From contig CAUDNR010004101.1 of NCBI GenBank assembly GCA_958430865.1, forward strand, positions 31,027-95,026: a DNA stretch of 64,000 nt. Direction: 5' to 3'. The position numbers and the translations under genes were made by a program. The DNA comes from Entrophospora sp. SA101. Its lineage: Eukaryota > Glomeromycota > Glomeromycetes > Entrophosporales > Entrophosporaceae. This document shows positions 1-11,054 of this stretch, piece by piece. Numbering within the stretch: position 1 is the stretch's first letter; every line of letters starts with the position of its first letter. The notes beneath the pieces are model-generated. The model saw only the letters and a program-made list of their open reading frames with translations, ran no database searches and had not been told where the DNA came from.

Positions 1-1452
1 AAAATTCCGTGTTGATCAAAAATTTTTTATTAGTGAGTGACACTTGACCCCCTGTAGATCCGCAATGTCCTGCGACTGTTAATCCATTTTCTTTCCATTG
101 TTGCAATAAACCATAGTTTCCGATACCATCTCCATGATAACCAGTTTTATCATTCTTAAGGCTACGTATCTTGTCCATTGCCATAGCAGGAGCAGAAGCA
201 GCATTTGCATCGTAATTAAAACCCCATATGTTATTACTGCTACCCAACAAGTTAGAGTATTTTTGCTTACTAATAAACTATTATTAGGAAGTTTTTCTCC
301 AAATTCAACTCCTCCCCACCAGGATCCATGTCAGTAATATTAAGGACTCCCTTTTCAATATACCATTGTGCTGGAATGGTTTGCACATCTGTTACATTAA
401 ATGCTCCTGTTGTGCTAGATTGCAATTTGATAGTCTTTACACTTGCTTCAACTGCGCTAGCACAGCTGTAAAAAGTTTGTTCAGTACCTTGTGTAGTTTG
501 TATGAGAAATCCAAGTAATGTCCAGCAGTTAACACCAACTATATTTTCTGAAATATTGTCAATTCCAGTATATCCTTCACACCAAATTTCAGCATCCAAG
601 CTAAGTGTATCATTAAATTCAACACCTATATTGAAATATCCACGAAAATTGCTTTTTGAATCAACAGTTTTTGGTCAAAAAAATTATTAAACAGAACTGG
701 TGACTTAAAAAAGGTCCCATTTGCTGTCATATTTAATCCTTCCATAAGAAGAACTTGTATCATCCGACCATACATGATGCTTCTTGTTGGAAGATCAGTT
801 GATTGGCCTTGATCACCAATTGGATTTATACCCAATGAATTTATATCAGTGTTGTTGATAACTACATAGCCTATCCAATCACTCTGAAAGTCAGTACCAT
901 TTTTCCATGAAATCATCATAAGATTTGTTGAATGAAAACTGATGTGTGGTTGCAGCCACATGCCTTGAATTGACCAGCTAAGACTCCCGTTGGCTTTTAA
1001 ATTGAGTTGGATTACATTATTTACTAAAAATCCACCATTATCATGATCTACAACCATTGTGTCAATAATTCCATAACCCTCTTTCCGTACACTTGTTGTT
1101 GCACTCAGCATCATAAAATCATGGGAAGGATACGAAATATTATCATTGCTACCAGTTTTCAACAGACAATGTCTCATTGCATTGTTACTGTATGTTTTAT
1201 TAAAGTCAATTGCATATTCTTCATCAACATGCAACCCATCATTTGTTCCTGGACATGGGTGGTAGCCAACTACACCACACACCCTAATGCTTGTTAGCTC
1301 CTTCAAAGAAATGTGTTATTAACTACACTACTCAATAATGGATCAGCCTTGATGACATCAGCCTCAACAGACATTATGTCATTTGTCACTACACACGTAG
1401 AAATACCAAGGGGTGCAATGGCCGATACTCCAAATAATGCTATTAAAGATAT
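1..1452 (-). pseudogene. decayed secreted-protein gene, unrecognised family
   Basis: Read on the minus strand, a hydrophobic leader (ISLIALFGVSAIAPLG, about 1452-1400) is followed by a Cys/Asn-rich extracellular-looking sequence (1306-626), then further blocks at 599-270 and about 265-1. The blocks lie in different frames, with breaks near 1306, near 660-690 (an A/T homopolymer) and near 270-300. The leader has no ATG: its first codon after an in-frame stop is ATA where a start would be expected. The last block contains GDGIGNYGLLQQW and runs off the window start. Repeated NxT/NxS sequons and the leader suggest a once-secreted protein. I do not recognise the family. Multiple frame breaks plus a missing start favour a pseudogene; unseen introns or homopolymer errors could explain some of the breaks. 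Confidence 0.5.
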
Positions 1453-1841
1453 TCCTTTTTATACCTCTTGAGGTATTACAAGTAACATGACCTTTACAAT
1501 ATTTCATCCAATAAAATATGCTTATTAATCCTATTTTGTGTATTACTAGCTTACTAATTGTTAATTACTAATGCTCTGACTCATAATTACTAATCCTATG
1601 AGTCATTATTACAAATAATTTGATTAATAATTCGAAGTAAATAATTATGTCATAAAATAAGTTAAAAATAGAAATGATGTAATGATCTACATGTGTAACA
1701 TGACGTGCAACCGTTGCAATAAATATAGAAAGATGATTGTTAATCGTGATGTAATATTTAGCGCATCACATGACTTCCGTAGTAAGTTCGTTCTAATTGG
1801 TCGATATTAACGGCCAATTTGTTGGTCCACGGTTTACAATC

Positions 1842-2040
1842 TCACACTATTTATTTTCTGATTTTTAAATATTATTGATTATTATTGTTATAATTAAATA
1901 TTTTATTTATTATTTAGTTCAAAAATTATATGAACTTTCATGATAAATAAAATTTATGGATTAACACAAGATCCAGCTACAAAAGAATATATTTTTGTAA
2001 TGGAATACATGGAAAATAGAAGTCTTCAAGATTATGAAAA
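1842..2040 (+). repeat. partial tandem duplicate of kinase intron 1 plus start of exon 2
   Basis: This stretch closely repeats 2450-2640: the same intron tail (TTTATTTATTATTTAG), then the same exon start coding for a FHDK and IYGLTQDP-type segment. In this upstream copy the exon has an in-frame TAA just after 'CATGATAAA', so it cannot be read through as in the downstream copy. It ends where kinase N-terminal sequence begins, so it looks like the stump of a second kinase gene joined to the next one. Confidence 0.75.
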
Positions 2041-3536
2041 TCAATATTCAAAGGGAAGAAATGAAAAATATGGAGAATGTCAAACATGCAATAGATATAA
2101 TACCTATAAGGCATGGTGTCAGTCATGTGATCCAAAGCTATTAACTGAAGGATGGACTAGTGGCAATGAAACATTAGATGAGTTGATTAAAAGTTTACAA
2201 CTTAAAGCAACTACATATAACTATAGTGATTATCTTCAATGGATTCCTTATAATGATTTAACAAATATCAAAAAGATAGGTGAAGGTGGGTTTGCAACTA
2301 TATCCAAAGCCACTTGGTTAAATGGTAAGAGAATTATAAATTATAAAAATAATGAAAGATATAATGAAGATATGCCTGTGGCATTAAAAAAACTACATGG
2401 TTCACAGAATATTTCAGATGAATTTCTTAATGAGGTAAATTATTTTATTTTCTATTTATTTTCTGATTTTTAAGTACTATTGATTATTATTGTTGTAATT
2501 AAATATTTTATTTATTATTTAGTTCAAAAATTATATGAACTTTCATGATAAAGGATCTATAATTCATATTTATGGATTAACACAGGATCCAATTACCAAA
2601 GAATATATATTTGTAATGAAATATATGGAAGATGGAATCTTCAAAATTATTTAACTAAAGATTTTAAAAATTTAAAATGGGAAAACAAAATTGAAATTCT
2701 TAAACAAATTATTAAAGGTTTAAAAAGTATTCATGAAAACAAAATTATTCATCATGATCTTCATAGTGGTAATATTCTTCAAAATAATTGGGTTACACAT
2801 ATTGCAGATTTAGGATTATCATGTCTAGTTAGTCAAACATCATCATCAAACAAAAATAATATATGTGGAGTACTAACATATATTGCACCAGAAGTTTTAA
2901 AAGAGAAACCATATATAATGGCATCAGATATATACAGTTTTGGAGTTCTGATGTCTTTAGTATCAACTGGCCAACAACCATTTAATAATTTGGCACATGA
3001 TGAATATCTTGCAATGGAAATATGTAAAGGTTCAAGACCCAAATTCTCAAACAATACACCAAAATTTTATATTGAACTAGCATTCAAATGCATGGATGCT
3101 AATCCAGATAAACGTCCAACTGCTGGAGAAATTAAAAAGATTATCAAAATTTGGGATGATTCACTTAATGACTATGTAATGAATAATGATCTTGAAAAAT
3201 ATTCAAAAGAAATGCAAGATGAATTAAAATCAATAAGAAAAGGGTTTGAGAAAATGGATGAAATAAAGTTTAATCCTTCAACAATTACTGCAGTAATTCA
3301 TCCAAATGCAATTTATACTAGCAGATTATTAAATTTTACAAACCTTCCCCAACCTGTGAATTCCAATAAAGTAACAATTATTGGTAATAATAATGGTAAT
3401 TATTAATATTCAATTATTGATTATTTTCATTTTTATTAAAATTAACACAATATTTATTAATATCCACTCTTGTGATAAATATTTTATAGATTCTAAACAA
3501 ATTGATTTAGCTATACCAAATGACCTACCTGAATAA
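1940..3536 (+). pseudogene. Glomeromycotina-type protein kinase, chimeric and frameshifted
   Basis: Exons are read as 1940-2434, 2523-3395 and 3490-3536. Exon 1 carries a Cys-rich element (GECQTCN...WCQSCD), the family motif EGWTSGNETLDELI, the glycine loop IGEGGFATI and the VALKKL lysine. Exon 2 has IIHHDLHSGNIL (catalytic loop), IADLGL (DFG position), APEVL, and the subdomain IX-XI region ending in NPDKRPT. The tail has IYTSRLLNFTNLP, and the third exon ends SKQIDLAIPNDLPE, the usual tail of this kinase family. Two defects are visible. The first ~32 codons are a misplaced copy of the hinge region, and exon 2 changes frame at about 2634 (GGAATCTT where GGAAATCTT would keep frame). It is either a pseudogene or a homopolymer-type error on top of a chimeric 5' end. 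Confidence 0.75.
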
Positions 3537-4260
3537 GTTAAATCCTATTGCTTGTTATGTATTAAATTATTTATTATTTATTTTTATTTATCTGGCTACT
3601 GTAGTTTAAATATTTTTTTTTTTCATTTTGAAATTTGGGTGTCAAATATGTACATAAATAAAAAATAATGATTTTTGGCAAAAAAATAAATGTAATTTTT
3701 AATAATCATTGTTGTCATACATACATAACTGGAGTATTGTTTGTTTCTTATCTTTTCAAATCAATGGTTTCTTTTTTTATAGTATTAACAAATTGAAGTG
3801 ATGTACTTATCAATATATCATATAATATATACAAAATTTAATACATGTATCTGAATAATTTAAATATAATAAAATTATACCTAAATTATCAAATAAAAAG
3901 CCCACATCTAATCTTGCTTGTTGAACCACTATTGCAGTCAACTTCTAGAAGAGGTTCCCCATCCTCCAGATTTGGTTGTCCCAAATGATTCTTTCCCCAA
4001 AAATACATAACAGACACAAATTACAGTATACTGATTGTGGGTTTTGTTGAATCAAACAATGCCAAACTTCTGGTCTTATTTGGAATCCTGACCTGGAATC
4101 TTAGATGCTTCCCCCAAATAGAAAGATATACTATGATACATTAAAAAATACCACCTTCAATAGATAGCTAGGTCCTGCTTGTGTTGGTACTAGCCACATT
4201 GATGTTTGAGAAAAGAAGAAATTTTCAAAATTAGAACCAGATACTGGCCACCAAACATGC
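3537..4260. other. AT-rich intergenic stretch
   Basis: Downstream of the kinase, mostly poly-A/T and short TA repeats. No coding potential, RNA gene or transposon end that I can support. Confidence 0.5.
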
Positions 4261-4903
4261 AAACTATAAGAAATATTTATCAAAAACCACAACCTTGCCT
4301 TCGAATTTGTCTCCCTTTTTAAAAAGAAATAAGTGTGTAAGGCCCCTCTCAGATCTTCTACACCTTGATGATGACCAAAGACAAATGGGCTCACTTGCAT
4401 GTAATGGCAACACACCCATTGCACATCTACATGCACTACCACAATATACCAGGATAAGTTGTGGAAGGACCCTGGGATGGTGAATATTATCTAACCAGAA
4501 ATCAAATGTATCTTCATCTAGAAGTTTTCCCATTGCTTCATTATAATTGTTCTCTGCAATTATGTGTAATTCATCACAAATTTCCTTAAGCTTTTTATGA
4601 ACCTTAATGTATCATCTAACCTATCAAGATTTAGATATCTTATAAATCTATTCAATTTATTGATCCTTTTTAATCTTTAACCATTCTATTATCTTTATAT
4701 AATTGATGTTTTCCCTCTTTATACCATGTTTTGTTTACTAACATTATGTTTGTAATTTTTACTGGATCCTTGATTTGCTTTATAATTTTACCAATCAGTT
4801 CTGATGGTAATACAAACTCTGGTGTTTTCACCCCTACATACTTGATTTTTTCCCTGACCTCTACTATATAGATCACCAGCTTCAAATGGGTCCCTACTAT
4901 CAT
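4260..4903 (-). pseudogene. F-box-like gene remnant with decayed C-terminal part
   Basis: The minus-strand reading 4903-4670 contains FVLPSELIGKIIKQI, then a spacer and NIMLVNKTWYKEG. That matches the pattern of F-box proteins abundant in these fungi (LPPEL...I...LVNKxW). Downstream on the same strand, 4533-4264 and 4442-4131 are overlapping readings in other frames with no clear domain. F-box proteins recruit substrates to SCF ubiquitin ligases. Here the box is followed by frame breaks within 100 codons, so it is probably a relic. No clear start codon context is seen. Confidence 0.45.
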
Positions 4904-5045
4904 TGAGGGATTTTAATGCATTGCCAATATAGCTGAAAATTTGAGTAATATATTCAAACATTTTTGGTTTATTTTTATATAGATTGCAGAAATGTTTAAT
5001 TTGAAAATGTTATTAATTTATTAGTTTTATTGTTTTGGTATCAAC

Positions 5046-5591
5046 CATACATGATGGTGAAAGTCATTTGATAAAATTCGAAACTTTCAAAAAAATCACA
5101 TTTTCGAAATCGAAATACCCTTGGCGAAATTAAAATCAAAATCTAAAATTCAAAATCAAAATCAAAAATCAAAATCAAAATCAAAATTCAAAATTGAAAT
5201 CTAAATTCAAAATCAAAATCGAAATTCAAAAAATTGAAATAAAAACACTTTAAAGACATTAATGCAAATATTACAATTTTCGAATTTTGATTACAAATTT
5301 CGATTTTGATTTTGATTTTTGATTTTGATTTCGAATTTTGATTTTTTCGAAACCTGTTAGGGTATATTCAAAATGTTTGAACCTTAATCGTCGAAATTAT
5401 TGTCGAAACAAAACTATTTCGCCATCATGTATGATTAATGCAAAAATGAAAAAAAGTTATTTATTAATTTTGAATTTCGATTTTGATTTCGAATTCGTTT
5501 TTTTCGAAACCTGTTAGGGTATATTCGAAATGTTTGAACCCTAATCGTCGAAATTATTGTCGAAACAAAACTATTTCACCATCATGTATGG
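5046..5591. mobile_element. fold-back MITE with CATACATGATGG termini
   Basis: The left end at 5046 reads CATACATGATGGTGAAA. Its reverse complement occurs at 5417-5433 (TTTCGCCATCATGTATG) and again at 5573-5590 (TTTCACCATCATGTATG). The interior is low-complexity AAATCAAAATC repeats on the left and the complementary TTTTGATTTTG repeats on the right, so the whole unit can fold into one long hairpin. The last ~115 bp (about 5475-5590) duplicates the preceding right half, giving a second right terminus. Confidence 0.7.
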
Positions 5592-5699
5592 CATCAACTG
5601 CTCCACTTTGCTATGCAGATTGTTTTCACTTTGTTCTCTACCTATTTGTGTACTGAATGTTGTTTTCTTGATATGTCTATCTGCCTTGTGTACTTCTTT

Positions 5700-5890
5700 T
5701 ATTTTCTACTTTGTTCTCTATACCTTGTTTTCCATAGCTTCATTTCATTCCACTTACTTCTTGCTATGCTTGAATAATGAAAACTACTTTGTTCTCTGTG
5801 CCTTGTTTTCATTAAGCTCCACTTCATTCTGCTTACTTCTTGCTATGCTTTAAATGATGAAAACTACTTTGATCTCTATACCTTGTTTAT
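5700..5890. repeat. tandem repeat of ~85 bp, two and a bit copies
   Basis: The units share CTTCTTGCTATGCTT, ATGAAAACTACTTTG and CTCTRTRCCTTGTTT in the same order. They begin near 5715 and 5800, with a degenerate unit upstream near 5600-5700. Confidence 0.6.
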
Positions 5891-5998
5891 AAATACTATG
5901 ACAAATTTTTGTTTCTTTGATGCAGCCTGGAACATGTTTCACACCATATTTTCTATGTGACCTAGAAAAAAATTAGTATACTATGATATAAAACTTAA

Positions 5999-6274
5999 TT
6001 ATGTTGAAATTGGTGTGAAATTAGCCTCTGGAACACTTTGTGAATATAAATGATATAAAAAATCTAGTAATAAATATGATCCCTGTCCAGAACCAGTAAA
6101 AGTACACAACAAGACAATGATCTGCTCACCTTCATCAGAAATACCTTCACAATAATAACTCAACACATATAACACCCTTGATCTTTTTCTTTTTGGTATT
6201 GGTATGTTGACATTAATGTGGCTCACATCAACCAATCCTTTTTTTCTAGAACTTGCTTTCAATAGCAGAATCAC
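5999..6274 (-). other. unrecognised 91-codon open frame
   Basis: An open frame with a KRKRS cluster followed by a mixed hydrophobic sequence (VLYVLSYYCEG). No domain is recognised and no neighbouring exon could be joined. It may be a gene fragment or chance. Confidence 0.2.
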
Positions 6275-7141
6275 TATGTTAAAAAAAAATCATTTGGATT
6301 GATTTATAAGAATCTAATTTTTATTTTTATTAAATAATTTTTTACCATATTGAAGCATCATTGTTTTCTCAAGTTGTATTTGTAATTGAATTTTCATCAT
6401 TGTGGAAAAAATCTATTTCCCGAGTATCTTGTTTGATTTTTTTCAAAAATAATTAAAATGCTAATTCTTATTCAAATTATTCATAATTTGTTTTATTTCA
6501 AATTTCGAATTATTTCAAATTATTCATTTTATTTGAATAGAAACCCTAGTTCTGGCAAGTGCAAGGGTTTCTTTCTAGCTGCACATGTACTATTATTGCA
6601 GATAAGTTCTGGCCAAGTGTATCATTTTTCTTTCCAGCTTCATATGCTCTAAAAAAAAAAAATAGAAAGATACTACTTGAGGCATCACTCACTACAAGCA
6701 ATATAGTAAAATTAAAAGGGTTCCTAACTAATAGTTAAAGGTTGGCCAAACCATTAATCATCAGAAAGGATTATGAATCAACCAACTTTATTAATTAATT
6801 ACAGTTTTTATTATCAAATGTATGTTATTAAAAAATTGAAGTAAATTTTAAGTGTATGACTTTTTTACATGATTTTGTCCAATAGAATATAATAAATAGA
6901 ATGATTAATAATGAATGACTATTATTAATTACTAATATTAAATGCCAAAATGCGTCATTGATGTTGTCATGATATAAAATGCAACAATTGGAATCCAAGT
7001 TGGTCCTCAATTTACTATTACTATCTTGCATGGCATGTATATTATCATTTTGCATATTCTTCCAAGCAAGCTGTGTTAAATTCGGTTTTCTCTTTTGAAA
7101 TTTTCTCCAACATTAAGAAGTTTTTTCATACATAGGATTTA
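6275..7141. other. AT-rich non-coding stretch with a CGAATAGAAACC-type repeat end
   Basis: Around 6505-6550 the sequence (TTTGAATAGAAACCCTAG) resembles the fold-back repeat ends at 34,403-34,555 and near 42,520. Nothing else is supportable here. Confidence 0.35.
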
Positions 7142-7250
7142 CAGTCAAACCTCATCACAATGGACCTCGCCACAGAGGATTTCTTGTTACAATGGCATAA
7201 CGGATTTTATTAATAAATTTGTTCTTATTATTATTATAATAATAACGGAT
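7142..7250 (+). mobile_element. solo pogo/Tigger-like terminus
   Basis: After a TA dinucleotide, CAGTCAAACCTCATCACAAT matches in inverse orientation the pogo-like terminus at 10,902-10,924 (AACGAGGTTTGACTG then TA). A second related motif (TTACAATGGCATAACGGA) follows at about 7190, as subterminal repeats do. No matching partner end was found nearby. Confidence 0.5.
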
Positions 7251-7550
7251 TTTTGAAATTTTTGCTCTTCGAATTTCATTTCAAATATTCGAACAAATAC
7301 TTCTATGGTATTAGTTGTGGGCATGAAACTCATTAAATCATGCATTAATCATCTGAGTAACTTTTATTATATAATTAGACATTTTATTAAGCAACAAGTA
7401 ACTATACACTCCCTATATAAAAAGTCAGGCACATTTTTAAACAAAAAACAATACTTCACCAAATTATATATGCAAATATTCACATCTTTAACATTTTTGT
7501 TAAACTAATGATTAAAAAAAATGATCAATGAAAAACATACACAATAGTAA

Positions 7551-7856
7551 TCATACCAAAAAATTTAAAATTCGATAATCTTTCGTTGGCCATCCATTAT
7601 TTTCAATTACTCCTTCAGCTCTCCTTGGCATACTCTCAATCAATTTAATTAGGACATTGATTAATTTGGCCACATTGATTTTTGTGACAAGGTCTTTTCC
7701 ATCAATGTAATTTTGAATAGTACAAGCCACTGTTTTTCTAGGGACACCAACAATTTTAGTCATTTTGTGGTTTGGTACATTCTTTTTATATAGACCAATG
7801 ATTTCACTACGTTGACTTTTATTTAAGGATGACATTTTGAGTTCAAAATTTTTCAA
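7551..7856 (-). pseudogene. internally deleted Tc1/mariner transposase
   Basis: The 101-codon frame starts with a helix-turn-helix of the Tc1 N-terminal type (SQRSEIIGLYKKN...TKIVGVPRKTV). It then jumps directly to a C-terminal Tc1 signature (SMPRRAEGVIENNGWPTKD). The second HTH and the whole DDE catalytic core, normally about 200 residues, are missing. Reading remains open across the junction, which points to an internal-deletion derivative. A residual DNA-binding product is conceivable but unproven. Terminal inverted repeats could not be defined with confidence. Confidence 0.65.
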
Positions 7857-8838
7857 AGGAATTGTCCAAACATTTATTAAAAATGATGTTTGTTTACAAA
7901 AAATTCAAACAAAATAGGTATTTATTGAAGACGCTTGTTATCACGTGTCAAAGAACTCAAGTTGCTTTAAATTTTTTTTTGTCAGAAATATATTTTTGGA
8001 AAAAAATTTTGGTCAGAGTTTTTATTTTTTTTAATTGTTATTTTACAAACAGCTATTTCAAAGACTATTACCAAAACATACACTTGCCATCTCCAACCTA
8101 GTGCCAAAAATATATTTCATACATTGCTAATCTCAAAATTTTATTTTAGATAACAAATGGTACCAACTGTCTTGCATTGATCAATAAATGTGCAAATGAT
8201 GTAATTATTAATATAATAGGCCATTTTTGTGGTCAATTAGTCTAATTTATTATATGTAAAACATATAAATAGTCTACTTGACACCAAAATGAAAGTTCGC
8301 CGCCTTGTATAATCGGAGTGATACATGTGCGTTTCTATTATATACTAATGTCAATTTATTTTAGAAGATAAGGTAAGTTACATGTCTTCTTTTTAATTGA
8401 AACACTAACTCTCCACCAGAAAAACTTTTTAATGGAGCTATAAACCATTCTTTAAGTCAAATTAAAACGTTTTTTCGGAAATAATTGACAAAATCCTAGA
8501 AAACCTGGAAACATGAAATTTATGTGCATAATATTCAAAGGCACAATGTGGTAGTTTATTTAGAAAAAGAAGAAATAATTTTAAAAAAGAAAAAAATATT
8601 CATTGACCAATGCCAAATGATTTTTTTTTAAAATAAGGAAGAGGAAATGAATTCCACTTTCAAAAAAGAAAAAAGTGATTATTGAAAGTGAGTGTGTGTT
8701 CAAGAGTGTGAGAGTTGTTGTTGTTGTTGTTGTTAATTATTATTATTAGTTGTAGTTATTAATTATTCTTATTATTAGTTGTAGTGATTTGAAATAAAAT
8801 ATCTGAATCAATAAATCCTTGTCTGAACGGAATTGAGC
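7857..8838. other. AT-rich non-coding with GTT and ATT microsatellites
   Basis: A (GTT)n run lies at about 8715-8735 and ATT-rich repeats follow to about 8780. No gene-like reading is supported. Confidence 0.4.
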
Positions 8839-9050
8839 TTAAAATTTTGAACGAGTACTATCATTATTAAGCCAACATGTGTGCCAATTTCCATGATAGC
8901 TGTGTAAAAGATTTGGGCATTCATAATGATAGTGCCCATAGTAGCAGCACAATAAACAAGCATTTTTAAAATTAGCTGTCAGTCTTATCCAGTTTGTTTC
9001 ATTATTGAGTGGGACATCATCAGTGGTACAAATAATTTTCTCTGGCTCCT
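8839..9050 (-). pseudogene. CCHC zinc-knuckle fragment, retroelement-like
   Basis: The minus strand reads through about 65 codons to a TAA at 8841-8839. It includes CLLCCYYGHYHYEC, which fits the C-X2-C-X4-H-X4-C zinc knuckle of gag/ORF1 proteins of retroelements. No start codon or flanking reverse transcriptase is visible, so this is a fragment. Confidence 0.45.
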
Positions 9051-9130
9051 TGCTTGCTGTTATTATTATTTAATAATATTTTTGAAAGTTTCCCACAACT
9101 TTAGCATGAAATAATCATGATTTTTTGTGT

Positions 9131-9335
9131 CATCATTAAGGCTTCTGGTCCAAACTATTTTTGAAAAAAGTAGCTTTGGCAATAGTTTGCGCTTCTCGAT
9201 ATTTTTTATATGAACATGAAAAACTATATATTAATAAAAAATAGTTGGACATATAAAAAATTAATTTTTGCCCAAAATGTTTCTGCAACTTCAGCTACTA
9301 AATGAGGTAGTTTCGACCAAAAACCTGCATCATTA
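9131..9335. mobile_element. hAT-type MITE with 8-bp CATCATTA flanks
   Basis: CATCATTA occurs at 9131-9138 and 9328-9335. Between them, the left end AGGCTTCTGGTCCAAACTA pairs with the reverse complement of the right end CAGGTTTTTGGTCGAAACTA. The interior is 189 bp with no coding capacity. An 8-bp target duplication is the hAT superfamily hallmark. Confidence 0.7.
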
Positions 9336-9804
9336 TTGTGATTATAGTAGTGATATTTGTACTAAAAAAAATTATATATTTATAATCCCGAAATTTAATT
9401 AAATCAAGTAAATTATTCACCTAATTTAACTACCAAAGATTTGGGTTGTCAATATTAGATGATGAAAGCTTTAATGATAGAGAACAGCACAGAAAAAACG
9501 CGTTAAAAAATTTTTGATCAATTTTGATCTACCATCTAATTTTATAAAATGGTAGTGCAAATCACGTGACAATTTAATAGAAAATTTAGAGCTCGTTTTT
9601 TTTATTAGCAATTGTTCTAAAGGTAAAATTACACGAGACGCATACAAACAACAAAGTAGAGGTTATATCCGTCAGATATTAGTATCCGTGAATATCTGCG
9701 ACTATATAAAAAAAATTTTTAAATAGATAAATTCTTTTAAACTAAAATTTAGTTATCATGGGATTTATAACCAAAGAAAGATTTTCCTACTTTAACTAAA
9801 ATTA

Positions 9805-9945
9805 CAAAAAAATATTTATGTGTATCTGCTACTTTTACACCAAGTGAGCGATTTTTCAGTGATGCTGGTAACACATTGACAGCTAAAAGAACAAAGCTCA
9901 TTCAATTCTTTGAACGAAAATTTTTTTTTTAAAAAAAAAACATGA
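9805..9945 (+). pseudogene. hAT transposase C-terminal dimerisation fragment
   Basis: Plus strand: SATFTPSERFFSDAGNTLT followed by AKRTKL. This is the hATC signature (PSERxFSxAGxxxxxxRxxL) of hAT transposases. Upstream frames are broken and the catalytic domain is gone; it sits inside the 9657-11054 element and is a non-functional remnant. Confidence 0.8.
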
Positions 9946-10034
9946 TTGATGTAGAAAAATTCTTGACTAATAAATAAATAAAATAAAGTAGAAATTATCT
10001 TTTATTGTTGTTATAAAATGTTGGATAAGTAATA

Positions 10035-10924
10035 TAGTCGAACTTTCGTTTCAACAGATTTTTGTCTTGGCCCTTGCACTTGTTTTTATTAAAAACTCCC
10101 GTTTCAACGGAAAATGAATTTTTTGGTAGGATTTAGCAATAAATACTAATCTCGTTACAATGGATTCACGTGATATGCAAAGTTATTCCTTAAAAAAATT
10201 AAAATTCCTACACGAACAATTCTCAAATTTCCAAAAAAAAATATATTAAACAATATTAATCATATTTCTAATAATGATTTTACGCTAATAATTCTTCAAA
10301 TAAAATTATCTAAAAAGCAACCTTACTATTGTTTTAATTAAAGATTCAACTCTCTTCTAAATGTATATGTATTCTTTATTGATTGATAATAAATAAATGA
10401 TTCTGTACAATTAATAGTTTCTTTGATTCCTTTAAATTCTATAAATTATAAATGTCTCAACAACTATCATCTTTTTCTTCCTATATATTACCGCTGAACA
10501 AAAATGCGAATTATATTTACTGAAACAAGCTAAACCTTAACCAAAGGATATTAAGTTGACACAAAAATACAACATTAGCATAAGCCAAGTTAATGATTGA
10601 AAGAGTCTAATGGATAGCTTGAAATTGATCCAAATTCTTATCAAGCGAAATTAAAAAAAGCACGTAAAAAAATATTATGCCTGTGTCGATCATTATCTCA
10701 GTCCCTTAGATCCGTTGAAACGAGGTTTGACTGTGATAATTTTTCTATCTGACTATAGTCAATGAATCACCCATGGGGACACATAAGAAAATTGCATCTA
10801 AAATTCGTTATACCAAAATTACTAATCGCGTTTAAACGAATTTTATGTTTTTATGTGTAAAGCGAAAATTTTAAAAATCCTCCGCAAGAATTTGATTGTA
10901 ATTCGTTGAAACGAGGTTTGACTG
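10035..10924. mobile_element. pogo/Tigger-like non-autonomous element nested in the hAT element
   Basis: The left end TAGTCGAACTTTCGTTTCAA follows TA at 10,033. The right end ACGAGGTTTGACTG at 10,911-10,924 precedes TA. An additional right-type end lies at 10,714-10,733. Internal copies of the CGTTTCAACGG motif occur near 10,110 and 10,153. No transposase is encoded. Confidence 0.65.
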
Positions 10925-11054
10925 TATATTAATATTAATATCGACGGATATTCGGATATCAAACTGATGAACTGACTGAATATTCGGATATTGGTATTGG
11001 AATTATTTGACGATTGAGTATTCGGATCCGAATATTCGACGGATATAACCACTA

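Larger units (their letters stand above)
9657..11054 (+). mobile_element. degenerate hAT element, interrupted
   Basis: The left terminus TAGAGGTTATATCCGTC (9657) matches the reverse complement of the right terminus GACGGATATAACCACTA (ending 11,054). The adjacent subterminal regions are rich in ATATTCGGAT-type motifs. The interior holds the end of a hAT transposase gene and a nested pogo-like element. No clean 8-bp target duplication is visible, so the flanks have probably decayed. Confidence 0.7.

Noticed and set aside
1043..1297. 84-codon plus-strand frame
   Set aside because: Antisense to the better-supported secreted-protein reading on the minus strand.
4131..4533. Protein-coding gene from overlapping 103- and 89-codon frames
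   Set aside because: The two frames overlap in different phases with no recognisable domain; more likely decay downstream of the F-box relic.
5557..5853. 98-codon Cys/Phe/Leu-rich plus-strand frame
   Set aside because: It reads through a ~85-bp tandem repeat and the MITE end; composition is explained by the repeat.
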